64,000 nt of DNA, from contig JAVCCE010000039.1 of assembly GCA_030765645.1 (NCBI GenBank), positions 49,175-113,174 on the forward strand, in the 5' to 3' direction. The DNA comes from Candidatus Hinthialibacter antarcticus. GTDB taxonomy: Bacteria > Hinthialibacterota > Hinthialibacteria > Hinthialibacterales > Hinthialibacteraceae. The position numbers and the translations under genes are program-made. The notes below the pieces were generated by a model, which worked only from the letters and a program-made list of their open reading frames with translations, searched no databases and had not been told where the DNA came from. Position 1 is the stretch's first letter. Every line of letters begins with the position of its first letter. Positions 27,722 through 37,511 of the stretch are shown piece by piece.

Positions 27722-30694
27722 CTACATTTTTGTAACCACTGCGGTCCAACCCCGTTTTGGAGCGCTTGCCGGCGACGCAACGCTCCCGCCGGACGCATGG
27801 ACGGCTTCAACATAATATTCAAATCCACCTTCCGGCAAATCCGTGAATGGAACATCAATATGAAATACCCGATTCGAAAGAGACCGGGCCTTGCGCTCTA
27901 ACCATTCACTATCGCCAATGGCTCGCATTTTTAATTGGATAATCTCAGGTTGTTCCTCGCCAAGATGAATCACTCTCAGCTGAAGCGGCTCTCCCTGGCG
28001 GTATAGCGAACGAGGCGTCAAGACGATCAGGCGCTCCGGGCCAGGGTAATCTTTTCTCAGCAGGGCGGCGGCAGGTAATTCTTCACCGAGCATAGAGGAT
28101 AGTTCTCTTGCCGGGGCGTCTAACAACGCTGGAAAATTTTGCTGTTCCCAATTGGCAATCATCCCCATCCCGCCCGTGGTGCAAACCGTGTTTACCAAAA
28201 ATTGGTAGGCGGATTCTATCTGCCTGATAATTTCCATCCGAAGCGGCAATACATGCGCCTTGGCGTATTCAGCCTGTTTGGAAACGGATTCCCGGTTCGC
28301 TTCCTGCATCTTTAAATTGTACTGATGCCATAGGCATTGGATATGAGCAATGGTTTTTTGAAAATGAAATTGGTTTGACCAATACTCAAACCGCTCCAGC
28401 GATAGAGGCCCCTGAACATCGCCGCGCAAATTTTCAAATGCCTGAACATAGGCATATTCCGTTTGGCGAACATCCCAGGGCGTCGAATCCGGTTTCAGGC
28501 TGCCCGGCCCCCGCACCCAAGTTGTGGTAATGGGCAATTCACCATCGAGCGAAGAAAACAGATCCGCCGCTTTCTCTCCCGCTTGTGCGCCAAATTGAGA
28601 ATACGCCCAATCCTGATAAAAATCACCGACGGGCTGGTCGCGGTAGACGGACAGTTCGAGCGGCAGGTCAGCAGTGAAATCCAAATAGTCTCCACCGCCG
28701 CAATTCACGCGGCGGCCCATGCCCCGCCCTTCAATTTCTAACGCGGCGATCCGCGGCGCACCTTTGACAGGACTGAAATGAATCGAGAGGGTTTCATTGG
28801 CGACTCGTGCGCTAAACGATTCAACATGCGCCGTATACCGTCCAGCCCGCTTAAATGGATCAAAACCTTTCAGCACTGTTGCGCCTTGCACCACGACATC
28901 GAACACGCGTTGATTGGCCCGGGTCGCTTCCGTCTCGCAAAAATGCAACGTAACAGTATAAACGCCATTCGGCGCACTCATCTGATATTGCAAAGGCCCT
29001 TCAATTTGTGAGGTATACAGATCAGGAGTGTTGGTCTTGTTAATAGGACGCTTGGGAATCTGAACATAGTTTGCGCCCTTCAGGCTCTCGTTGCGGTTTC
29101 GGGTAATTTGCTCCTGTTTCCAGTCCTGGTTCCAGGCCGCTTTCGCCAGCGCCTGTACATTGGGATCCAGAACCCGGGTGCGCCAATGAATGCCGAGAAT
29201 TCCATCGCATCCATAGTCGCGCGCATCAACCGCATCCGCCCGCATACGCCCCGCCCATAATTGAGGCATTAACAGGTTCGGGTCATCCTCTAACCAGGGA
29301 ATCGCCCAAAGCGAGCGGTCTTCTATTCGCTTGAAGGCCGGGTCAACTGGTTCTTTGCCCACCTGACGGTTAATGCAACTCATGGAAAACGATTTGGGCA
29401 GAAAGCGGTCAAACAATGCGCGATCTTGCACCGGACCCAACACCCACCCGCAAGTGGCGAATTGAAACGGCGCTTCTACTGCTTCGGCGGCCCGCATGGC
29501 GGCGGTCAGGTCGTCTTTTGTATGTTGAATCTGTTCTGGTGAATTTCCCTGCCAGGTCCAACGCTCCGGCGTCCAGAACCAGTAATAGTCAATTGGCGCG
29601 GTCAGCATTAAGCGTTTGAACATGCCTTCATATAATGCTTGCGCCGTCTGGATGCTATCGAAGTCGCGACCTTGCCGCCGGAGTCTTTCTTTTAAACGCA
29701 CAGGTAGCGTCAATGGCGTTTCGGCGCCAATGCAGGTTTGGATTCCAAGGCTGCGCGCAAATGAAAACGCATCGCCCAGCAACGCCCCCGCATCGTTAAA
29801 CAGCGCATTAGAGTCTTCAAGGCTGGCGGGCTGGGGCGAGCGTCCCTCCATCACATCTCCGCCGAAATCATCCCGTTCAAACATGGTGGATGCGCCAAAT
29901 GAATAGGCGCTGGTTTTTTTGGGTTGATATCCCCAATTGCCGCGCGCGGTGTTGTACCACGATGATGGATAACTGAACGCAACGGTTCCGTCTTCATTCA
30001 AATCGTCCTTGAGGCCAATCCAGACGGACGGTTCTGCGTTGGGATATGCCTTGGGATCAATGGGAAATTCTTCAGGGTAGCAATGCAGCGCAAAAAAATT
30101 CATGCCTAACTTCGGCAATTGGGCGAGGATGGATTTATACTCCCCGGCGTTCCACCAATCAGGCCCCTCAGGAAAATCATGAAACGGCTGGACGCCGCGA
30201 ATGCGGAATAACGGAGACGCCTGAACATGTATTTCAGGCAGTTCAGCCTTCATGGTTTCATCGGGAATGATGTCGCCGTGAAGACCAAAGCGGATACCCA
30301 AACTTTCAGCGAAACGATAGGCGCCATACAAAACGCCGCTATCCCCTCCGCCTACAATGCACACCGATTTTGTCCCATCCCGAAGAAACGTCTGGATGTG
30401 ATAGCCGCTATCTTGCAGGTTCGCAATCTGCTGCTGGAAGTCTGCTTCCGGGTATTGGTTCCACTGGTTTGATTTTTTAGCCGCGACCGCGACGACTTGC
30501 GTTTCGCTGCCCGCATCGAGTCGAATATCAAACCGTATGCCTGTACGAACGTACAAATACCGCTGAATCTCTTTCGCCGCTAATTGCTCAATCGAAGACG
30601 CGTCAGGCGGCGTTACGATTACAATTTGTGAATAGCTCGACCCCAAAATGATCAATATAAAACAGAAAATCAAACCTAGATGCTTAGTCATCAT
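27722..30694 (-). CDS. Secreted multidomain glycoside hydrolase-like protein with malectin domain
   Basis: This is a 990-residue protein with a signal peptide (about 5-22). An N-terminal zincin-like domain resembles those in front of GH20, GH67 and GH115 enzymes (AAKEIQRYLYVRTG, GGGDSGVLYGAYRFAE). A large (beta/alpha) barrel-like middle follows (RIRGVQPFHDFP, MNFFALHCYPEE, YYWFWTPERWTW). A malectin-type sugar-binding module spans about 560-670 (YTVTLHFCETEA, RVFDVVVQG, IAALEIEG). The C-terminus is beta-rich. Its role is probably hydrolysis of a uronic acid- or hexosamine-containing glycan; the family cannot be fixed by eye. It lies 22 bp from the GH32 gene. Confidence 0.75.
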   Translation of the reverse strand: MMTKHLGLIFCFILIILGSSYSQIVIVTPPDASSIEQLAAKEIQRYLYVRTGIRFDIRLDAGSETQVVAVAAKKSNQWNQYPEADFQQQIANLQDSGYHIQTFLRDGTKSVCIVGGGDSGVLYGAYRFAESLGIRFGLHGDIIPDETMKAELPEIHVQASPLFRIRGVQPFHDFPEGPDWWNAGEYKSILAQLPKLGMNFFALHCYPEEFPIDPKAYPNAEPSVWIGLKDDLNEDGTVAFSYPSSWYNTARGNWGYQPKKTSAYSFGASTMFERDDFGGDVMEGRSPQPASLEDSNALFNDAGALLGDAFSFARSLGIQTCIGAETPLTLPVRLKERLRRQGRDFDSIQTAQALYEGMFKRLMLTAPIDYYWFWTPERWTWQGNSPEQIQHTKDDLTAAMRAAEAVEAPFQFATCGWVLGPVQDRALFDRFLPKSFSMSCINRQVGKEPVDPAFKRIEDRSLWAIPWLEDDPNLLMPQLWAGRMRADAVDARDYGCDGILGIHWRTRVLDPNVQALAKAAWNQDWKQEQITRNRNESLKGANYVQIPKRPINKTNTPDLYTSQIEGPLQYQMSAPNGVYTVTLHFCETEATRANQRVFDVVVQGATVLKGFDPFKRAGRYTAHVESFSARVANETLSIHFSPVKGAPRIAALEIEGRGMGRRVNCGGGDYLDFTADLPLELSVYRDQPVGDFYQDWAYSQFGAQAGEKAADLFSSLDGELPITTTWVRGPGSLKPDSTPWDVRQTEYAYVQAFENLRGDVQGPLSLERFEYWSNQFHFQKTIAHIQCLWHQYNLKMQEANRESVSKQAEYAKAHVLPLRMEIIRQIESAYQFLVNTVCTTGGMGMIANWEQQNFPALLDAPARELSSMLGEELPAAALLRKDYPGPERLIVLTPRSLYRQGEPLQLRVIHLGEEQPEIIQLKMRAIGDSEWLERKARSLSNRVFHIDVPFTDLPEGGFEYYVEAVHASGGSVASPASAPKRGWTAVVTKM

Positions 30695-30716
30695 GTTGTC
30701 CCCTATTGTTTTTAAG

Positions 30717-32249
30717 CTACATACCCGATTGCATCTCCCAAACCGATAACAAATTCACTTTTGCCGAACCGCCCTGAACGCTGATTGACATGCCTTGCGC
30801 ATCGTATTTAGTCGGATAGACCCGCGTAGCAAGATAAGTATTCTGGTTTGCAAATAATTCGACGACGGAGCGGTCGAGAAAGAGGTTCAATAAAAGATGT
30901 TCATTATCGCCTAAATCAATCTTCGTCTCATGCAGATGTTTTCCAACCCCGTCTTGCAGACTCGATTGTGAGCGGTCAAAGCCCAGCGTCTTCGTTTTTA
31001 CGTCATAAACAAGATGGGTTTGCTCTGCCCCGTCAGGTGTTTGATAAAAACTCAATGTGATTTTTTCCGCATCGCCCGGCTCAATATCCAACCAGATTTC
31101 CAGCGCATTGCCCGAAACATCAGCCAGCAGGTTTCCACTATTGGGCGTCAGCGTTTTCATCGCCCAGTTTTTCTGGTTACGGCGCAACGCTTTTACTTCA
31201 CCAACAGGAGCGATGTTCAATTTGCCATTTGCGTTCAGCGTTAGTTCTTGAGGAAGCGACATCGCCCCCGCCCAACCAGCGGCGTCATGCAACTCGCCCC
31301 TGCGGTCTTCGCGAATCCAACCAAACAACAAACGGCGCCCTTGTTCATCCACAAACGTCTGCGGCGCATAACTGCTGCCATAATCAAACACTTGAAATGA
31401 ATCGGGCGTAAACTTTCGCCCGTCAAAGTCGCCGACGAAATAACTCACTTTATGTCCAGGAATTGGCGAGACCATTAAAATGTGCTTATCGCCTAATGGG
31501 AAAAACGACGGGCATTCCCAGATTCGGCCTGATTCTTCGGGATCGCCGGTGAGGATGGGGTTGAGATATTCCCACTCGACCAGATCGCGCGAGCGGTACA
31601 ACAGCGCTTTGCCTGCGCCGCCAATTTCGCCGGAACCGATGACGTTGTACCACCAATCGCCGTCTTTCCACACGCAGGGATCGCGAAAATCTTTGGTTTC
31701 AAAATCAGACGGAGGAAGCGGGATCAACGGGTTATCAGGGTGTTTCTTAAAGGTTTCTAGTCCATCATGGCTAACCGCAATCCCCTGCGACTGGGGCCGG
31801 TAGTTATTCACGCTGTCATGTTCGAGTACGCCCGTATAAACAAACGTCGGCAGGCCGTCGTCATTGACCACCGCACAACCCGAAAAGCAACCGCCTTCAT
31901 CGAATGTACCCGGCGTCGGCGGCAGCGCAATGGGTCGATCCGCCCAGTGGACTAAGTCAAGGCTAGTTGCGTGTCCCCAGTGCATGTTGCCCCAGACGGC
32001 GTCCCACGGATTATGTTGATAAAAGAGGTGATAAACGCCTTTGTATTGGATCAGCCCGTTGGGGTCGTTCATCCAGTTTTGCGGTGGCGTAAAATGAAAA
32101 CGAGGCCGATGCGCGTCATTCGAATCAAGACGTGCACGGGCCTCGGTTAATTCTTGTAAAGACGGTAGGTCAGGCTTTTCAGCCGCCTGAATCGTACAGG
32201 CAAATACGGCGACAATAATTCCTAAAACGAAACTCGATTTCTTGACCAT
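30717..32249 (-). CDS. Secreted glycoside hydrolase family 32 (levanase/invertase type)
   Basis: This 510-residue enzyme has a signal peptide (about 5-22), a five-bladed propeller and a C-terminal beta-sandwich. The catalytic set is present: nucleophile D62 in NWMNDPNG, transition-state stabiliser FRDP (D190) and acid/base E245 in WECPS. GH32 enzymes cleave beta-fructosides such as levan, inulin or sucrose. The start has GGAGG upstream. With the adjacent malectin-containing protein and CotH-like protein it forms a same-strand cluster of secreted proteins. Confidence 0.95.
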   Translation of the reverse strand: MVKKSSFVLGIIVAVFACTIQAAEKPDLPSLQELTEARARLDSNDAHRPRFHFTPPQNWMNDPNGLIQYKGVYHLFYQHNPWDAVWGNMHWGHATSLDLVHWADRPIALPPTPGTFDEGGCFSGCAVVNDDGLPTFVYTGVLEHDSVNNYRPQSQGIAVSHDGLETFKKHPDNPLIPLPPSDFETKDFRDPCVWKDGDWWYNVIGSGEIGGAGKALLYRSRDLVEWEYLNPILTGDPEESGRIWECPSFFPLGDKHILMVSPIPGHKVSYFVGDFDGRKFTPDSFQVFDYGSSYAPQTFVDEQGRRLLFGWIREDRRGELHDAAGWAGAMSLPQELTLNANGKLNIAPVGEVKALRRNQKNWAMKTLTPNSGNLLADVSGNALEIWLDIEPGDAEKITLSFYQTPDGAEQTHLVYDVKTKTLGFDRSQSSLQDGVGKHLHETKIDLGDNEHLLLNLFLDRSVVELFANQNTYLATRVYPTKYDAQGMSISVQGGSAKVNLLSVWEMQSGM

Positions 32250-32290
32250 AGCGCATAGCCTCCAGGCACAACATGAGATGCGCTATCAAG

Positions 32291-34282
32291 TTAATCCATC
32301 AACGCCCAATCATCAACAGAGACAGGCAATACGCCATCAAGAAAATCAAGACGGCGTTCGGTAAATTCCATGATGGTGTCATACGATTCTACGATCTGAG
32401 AGCGGCGAAGATTGTCTTTCGAACCGGTGTATTGCTCTTCAAGCGCAAGGTCCGTCAACAGCAGTTGCTCATATTGATCGCAGAGTTCCTGAACGCGCTC
32501 CGTTGAAAAGCGCCGTGTCATCTCGCGCCGCACGCGGCGTTTGTATTCTTCATGAAAAGGCTCATGGCGATGGAACGGCCCTGAAATATAGCCTTCCGGT
32601 CGTCCATTCCGGGGAGAGAATCCATTCAAGGGAAAATCAACCGGCATCTCGACGAACATCGGAACGCCAGGTTCGGTATAGCCAAACGTCTTATCGCAAT
32701 CCCAGGGGATGCACTCCCATTTGTTAGCGGGCGCAGGCGCATGATACAAGAACATGTTGTTGAAGAAGCCGTCCCAATTGCTCATTAAGCAGCCTGCGAC
32801 GGAATAATTCATCACGTTTTCAACATCAAGAAACTTACGTAAGCCTTCTTCTCTCTGCACAGCGCCGGAAACGCGAATGGCTTGATTGAGTTCGTTCAGG
32901 TCGGATTGGTCTTCATCAAGGTTGGTTTGTTTTTGAATTCCATTGGGGACATTGTAAGCGACCTTATAGATGTTGGCGTCGCGGTTGCGGTCATTGAGTT
33001 CAAGAAAATTTTCATTCGGCTGCTGAATGAGCAAGATTTGTTCATGGCGTTCAAATTGAATGGCCCGATACCACTCCGCCCCGGGAACCATCAAACCGAA
33101 ACTCTCAAAAATTTTGTAACTGACTTGCTCCACGTGCGGGGTTTGCGGCCCCGAGGTCGTCCCGGCGGGAGGGCTTTCGGGCAGGATATTCAATGTCCGG
33201 TTGCCTTCAAATTCCTGCCCTTTTAGAAATTTGATCTTTTTGCCATTGCGCGAATCATAAACGCTTGCGCCGTCATACACCTGCGGCGGACCGTCTAAAG
33301 GCTTGAATACGCCGCCGCCAAATTGATCGCCTTGCGACTCCGGCAAATCCATCAGGATGCTGTAATAAACCCAAAACAGCGGGAGCAAGGTTTCGATTTC
33401 ATTGTCATACACAAAATAGGATTCATACGGACGCGCAGCAGAGCGGTGCGGCCAATAGACCGTGCCGCCCGTGTTGGTCTTCATTTCAAATTTATACCGA
33501 ACCAGTCGCTGCGAATCTTGAGGAGGAACCCTTACAGAATAGGTCGCAACATCGCCGTTGACCGATTGCCTCTCCATCGCGTAGGTGGAAGCAGCGCTGC
33601 CGCCGGAACGACGCGTATTAAAGGTTTGCAGATAGAGTTTCACGCTTGAAATGATTGATGCGCCGTCGAATTCCGAGGTAATCGTCACAAAATCATTCGA
33701 GGTTGGATGCTGCGGCGAATGGCTTGTTTGGTTGAGGTATAAATCCGGCGACTCGCCGAAGACCGAATTCTGCGCGCCCGGCGTTCCACTCGAGCTGAGA
33801 GACGTACGCCAATTTTTATAATCGTCTGACGGCAATTCGGGCGAAATTTTCTCTAGTGAGGAACCATAGCCGTCCGGGCCAATCGGCCACGGCGCGGCGT
33901 CGCTATATTTGAATTCATCGACGATTTCTCCGTTCGCATCTCTTAATAGAATGCGTTCGCCGCTATCAGCGAGTTTACCGATATACGGCCCCGCCAATGC
34001 GCTCACGTTGCGAAACGCTGAATGGTTGGGGTCTCGCGCTAGAACAAAATAGTTATTTGCAGGAATAATAGCCCGACGCGGAAATTCATACAAAATGCCT
34101 TCCGTAAAAACATAACCGTCTAACCGGATGCTTCTACTTGTTGGGTTATAGAGTTCGATAAACTCTTGCAGCCCGTCTTCTGGCGGGTTGTAGTGAATTT
34201 CGTTAATGTAAATCTGCGCCTGGGTAACGATGGCGGTAATCATGAAAAAAGAACAGCTCAATAAAAAATGGCAAAATCGCAT
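32291..34282 (-). CDS. Secreted lamin-tail domain plus CotH-like kinase protein
   Basis: This 663-residue protein has a signal peptide. A lamin-tail domain (about 22-150) carries YINEIHYNPPEDGLQEFIELYN and GYGSSLEK. A linker, and then a CotH-type region follow (SYKIFESFGLMVPG, NYSVAGCLMSNWDGFFNNMFLYH, WDCDKTFG). CotH proteins are atypical kinases, in spore coats and elsewhere, that phosphorylate surface proteins. The combination with lamin-tail domains is common in secreted proteins of planctomycetes and Verrucomicrobia. The Asp pair WDCD matches the metal-binding site of the family. The target is unknown. Confidence 0.8.
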   Translation of the reverse strand: MRFCHFLLSCSFFMITAIVTQAQIYINEIHYNPPEDGLQEFIELYNPTSRSIRLDGYVFTEGILYEFPRRAIIPANNYFVLARDPNHSAFRNVSALAGPYIGKLADSGERILLRDANGEIVDEFKYSDAAPWPIGPDGYGSSLEKISPELPSDDYKNWRTSLSSSGTPGAQNSVFGESPDLYLNQTSHSPQHPTSNDFVTITSEFDGASIISSVKLYLQTFNTRRSGGSAASTYAMERQSVNGDVATYSVRVPPQDSQRLVRYKFEMKTNTGGTVYWPHRSAARPYESYFVYDNEIETLLPLFWVYYSILMDLPESQGDQFGGGVFKPLDGPPQVYDGASVYDSRNGKKIKFLKGQEFEGNRTLNILPESPPAGTTSGPQTPHVEQVSYKIFESFGLMVPGAEWYRAIQFERHEQILLIQQPNENFLELNDRNRDANIYKVAYNVPNGIQKQTNLDEDQSDLNELNQAIRVSGAVQREEGLRKFLDVENVMNYSVAGCLMSNWDGFFNNMFLYHAPAPANKWECIPWDCDKTFGYTEPGVPMFVEMPVDFPLNGFSPRNGRPEGYISGPFHRHEPFHEEYKRRVRREMTRRFSTERVQELCDQYEQLLLTDLALEEQYTGSKDNLRRSQIVESYDTIMEFTERRLDFLDGVLPVSVDDWALMD

Positions 34283-34478
34283 TCTGAATTAATCCCTTAC
34301 ACTTAATTATGATCAATAAAATAGAACGATATCAACAACTACACAATATCACAAAGCCGACCAAGCCTCAGGTTGATTGTCAAGAATTCTTCAATTCATT
34401 GATATTCACCAGACTAGCCAGTCGTCCTTATGATGATTTATCATTATAGAAGAAACAACTGCTTGAGGGGAGATATCC

Positions 34479-35270
34479 ATGAACGCCAGAGACGCCGCCA
34501 CCATCGCCTGCCGGGTTTTGGCTGCTTATATCGTTGTTGAATCACTCAATGTACATACACGCGTTTTTTTTATATACAACGCAAATTCAAACCTACAACC
34601 TCAATATTACCAGCTATTGCTGATTCCCGTTTTTCTGTTGATCGCTATTTATCTGTGGCGGGAAGGCGGAAATCGAATTTCGAGATCACTTGCGAAGCCT
34701 GATGACGAGATCAACTCTGTATTGAACGCTCAGCAATGGGTTTGTTTATTTTTGAGTTTAATTGGTATCTATTTTCTAATCAGCTCAATCTCACGAATAT
34801 CATACATCGTTTTTCTGATCGCATCTCAATTCGGGACTTCATCCCAATTTATGAGTTCAAACCAATGGCAGATAGGAGAACTTTTATCGTTTTCTGGTGG
34901 GCTATTTCAACCGTTTTATGGTCTGATTCTTCTCATTTGCGCTTGGCCCTTGTCCAAGGGATTAATTTACATGCAGTCATTCAAATTTCCCAACCAAAAG
35001 AGCTCTGCTGCACTCACAACCCAGTCGCTTGCATTGAGCCTATTGGGGATTTGGCTTCTGGGAAAATTGCTGCCTCAAATTTCCCAATATAGTTCTTTTA
35101 TTTTCATGTCGCCTCAACCCAACCAATCTGCTTTTACAATATTGTCATTGGGCGCTTGGGTTCAACTGTGTTTCGCCATCGCATTGATCGTTGGTGCGCG
35201 GGGGATCGTTGGAATGCTCTATGCACTGCGCGTTTGGGGCAACCCGTTCGCGAAAGAGCGCGAGAATTAG
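34479..35270 (+). CDS. Hypothetical polytopic membrane protein
   Basis: This 263-residue protein has about six or seven hydrophobic segments (near 7-25, 45-60, 88-106, 135-163, 185-200 and 225-250). I recognise no family. Loops are short and mostly polar (REGGNRISRSLAKPDDE). GGGGAG lies 7 nt before the ATG. It is transcribed alone, away from the cluster to its left. Confidence 0.65.
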   Translation: MNARDAATIACRVLAAYIVVESLNVHTRVFFIYNANSNLQPQYYQLLLIPVFLLIAIYLWREGGNRISRSLAKPDDEINSVLNAQQWVCLFLSLIGIYFLISSISRISYIVFLIASQFGTSSQFMSSNQWQIGELLSFSGGLFQPFYGLILLICAWPLSKGLIYMQSFKFPNQKSSAALTTQSLALSLLGIWLLGKLLPQISQYSSFIFMSPQPNQSAFTILSLGAWVQLCFAIALIVGARGIVGMLYALRVWGNPFAKEREN

Positions 35271-35384
35271 CAACGAGCGTACTATCTGATACGACCGAAG
35301 CGTGGGGAGGGCGAGTCTCCCGACGAGCCGCGAAGAATCAAAGCGCTTTCTTTTAACCTCGGCTCATCAGGTCTTAAAGCAAGT

Positions 35385-35576
35385 TCTACGGTTGGAGGGT
35401 GGCAAGGGCAAGGCCGAATGAAATGAGGGCAGCCCTTGATTGCCAACGTATTGATTTATTGATAACGATTTAATGTTCCATAGATTGCTTCAAGGGCTGA
35501 CGTCGCCAGCCAGCCTTCGTCTGGCTCCGCTCCGCCTTGCCCTTGCCACCCCGCCACCAGGTTTTATCTACGGTTG
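35385..35576. mobile_element. MITE-like palindromic element at the 3' end of the RuBisCO-like gene
   Basis: Perfect 18-bp inverted arms GGGTGGCAAGGGCAAGGC (35397-35414) and their complement (35534-35551) enclose a second pair, CAGCCCTTGA (35430-35439) and TCAAGGGCTG (35490-35499). The whole is flanked by the direct repeat TCTACGGTTG (35385-35394 and 35567-35576), which resembles a target-site duplication. The right copy contains the stop codon of the neighbouring gene. No transposase lies inside, so it would have to be moved in trans. Confidence 0.55.
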
Positions 35577-37145
35577 CACGGGCCTGTCGCGCTCGTGGTC
35601 GACGATACAGAAGAAACCAAACGGCTCATCCGCTGTGTTGCATAACTGATGCACCTGCATCGGCTCAATGTAGGCGACGTCCATATTGTTGAGAACCATT
35701 TCTTTGTCTTGTAATTTCAAGACGCCGCTGCCGCGCACGCAGATGACTGTATGTGTGTGATTGTGCTTCTCCATACTGCTGAATCCACCGGGCGCGATTT
35801 CAAAATAGCGCAGGTCGAACGCCGTCTTCTCGCCGCTCTTACCAATCAACTCACAGCGCGACACATTCTTGAAAGGCAATTCCGACGAGGAATCTTTATA
35901 CGCTTCCGACTCCCTGCCCTGCCACTGAAATCCTTCTGCAAATTTTAACAACGTCTTGACATTCGCCTTCGACGCCGAGGGTAATTCACAAGCCGAAGCA
36001 AAACCTGCGTCGGGTTCTTCCAGGCGCTCATCGAAGTTCTTGCGCACTTCATCCATAAAGGCCTTGGTGCTCTGGGTCAAATCGTCGGAATGGCTAATCA
36101 AGGCGCCGCCGATGAGGAACAAGGTCTCTTCGCCGTATTCATGCCCCATCGTAGCGATGTTATCGAATTTCATGCCGCCAGCAGGCGATGGAAACGCGCT
36201 TTTGATAGGCCCCATCGGTTCGCGCAGACGGTCGCAGATATCGTGGCAATCCTGTTGAGAGAACGAAAAGCGCCCGCCGTAATTGGGAAAAATCGAAACG
36301 TCCGCGCCCAGTAAACGAAACAGCGTTCCAAGAAAGACGCCGTGCGCGATGCCGTGGCGGTCGTCGAAGAAATGCGTCCCCGTAAAACTGGGATGCGCCA
36401 GATAACAAAGCGGATAGTTCTCGACCAGATAGCGAAACGTATCAAGCCCAATCGTGAAGGGGCAAATCAAAATTGAAAAAATGCCTTCTTGACTGAGGAA
36501 GGTCATCATGCCGTCGAGTTCTTCGACGGGCGCCATTACGTTTGGGCAATACAGCGTCGGGCGACCGGTTTGTTTTTCCGCATCCAAGGTGGCCTGGTGG
36601 CAAAGGCTGACGCGGCGCTTAAAGTCTTCAAGCGAACTCTCATGCAAATTGTGGTCGTCTTTAATCATGTCGCCGCCGCCCAGCGCGAAGGCGCGGGTCA
36701 TGTCTGCGAAAGTTTCCGGCGACGAGCCATAAGGCTTCAACGCTGTCGATAACAAGGGGCGTCCATACACGCCCAAGCGCTTGCGGATACCTTCGATGCC
36801 GTGGTTCGGGCCTTTGACCCGGTCTAAAAATGCTTGTGGAAATTCGATATGGTTAATGCGAATATTTTTTTTGAGTGAGATGTTTCCATAAATCAGGTTC
36901 AAAAACTGCGGCCACTGATAGCCCGTATGGTCAATGGGATATTCAATGATGGAATCAAACGCGCCATCACAACCTTCGGCAGGTTTAGTAGAACGAACCT
37001 TCCCAACCACCTGTTCACGCAATTCTTCTGGAACCAGCTGCTCTGGAACCTCGACCGTTTGTTCATAGGCAATGTCTTTACTGATTTGATCGACTTCAGC
37101 CGCATCACAAGTTAAACGGTAGTGTACTTTCAGGCCATCAGACAT
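35568..37145 (-). CDS. RuBisCO-like protein fused to a C-terminal cupin
   Basis: This 525-residue protein has a RuBisCO large-subunit fold (about 1-385) and a cupin domain (about 420-520). Active-site equivalents of RuBisCO are K137 (TALKPYG, K175), K162 and D164 (IKDDHN, K201 and D203), and H251 (HPSFTG, H294). The usual Glu204 is His165, so the metal site is changed and carboxylation is unlikely: a form IV RuBisCO-like protein. Motifs PSPAGGMK and LIGGALISH keep the phosphate sites. The cupin has H461, H463 and H499 as likely metal ligands. ATG 37145 follows AGGGG; a longer start at 37205 has no family support. Confidence 0.88.
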   Translation of the reverse strand: MSDGLKVHYRLTCDAAEVDQISKDIAYEQTVEVPEQLVPEELREQVVGKVRSTKPAEGCDGAFDSIIEYPIDHTGYQWPQFLNLIYGNISLKKNIRINHIEFPQAFLDRVKGPNHGIEGIRKRLGVYGRPLLSTALKPYGSSPETFADMTRAFALGGGDMIKDDHNLHESSLEDFKRRVSLCHQATLDAEKQTGRPTLYCPNVMAPVEELDGMMTFLSQEGIFSILICPFTIGLDTFRYLVENYPLCYLAHPSFTGTHFFDDRHGIAHGVFLGTLFRLLGADVSIFPNYGGRFSFSQQDCHDICDRLREPMGPIKSAFPSPAGGMKFDNIATMGHEYGEETLFLIGGALISHSDDLTQSTKAFMDEVRKNFDERLEEPDAGFASACELPSASKANVKTLLKFAEGFQWQGRESEAYKDSSSELPFKNVSRCELIGKSGEKTAFDLRYFEIAPGGFSSMEKHNHTHTVICVRGSGVLKLQDKEMVLNNMDVAYIEPMQVHQLCNTADEPFGFFCIVDHERDRPVQP

Positions 37146-37511
37146 TCTTTTTATCCCCTTGTTGACAATTGACTGGAGAGCATAGCACCAGCAAATCCGG
37201 CTCAATAGTGATATTGCTCATTGAATTTCCAAGCATTCGTTTCTTGACTGGTTTTGTGCAATTTTACGTTACAGCGAAATCCTATATTTTGCGGATATCT
37301 CATTTTTTTTGTTACAATCCACAAAAGCATTACACAAAAGCGGGATGCCATGCTATAATCAACATATCTAGTCAAGTAAATTGTTTACTGTAATACCATA
37401 ATACTACCGGGAAATTGCTATATCATTGGACAGACTGCGTTTTATTTAGATTGGAAGCCTAAGAAAACGCCCCAAAATGAGTAGCCTCCTGGAACATGAA
37501 TTTAGGAAGCT
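37146..37511. other. Intergenic region with promoter and inverted repeat
   Basis: No gene is seen. On the plus strand TATAAT (37354-37359) with a weak -35 TACACA (37331-37336) at 17 bp could serve the gene at 37512. AGTAAA-TTG-TTTACT (37375-37389) just downstream is a possible operator. Confidence 0.45.

Noticed and set aside
35568..37205. Longer start of the RuBisCO-like protein
   Set aside because: The additional 20 residues have no counterpart in the family; the ATG at 37145 follows AGGGG.
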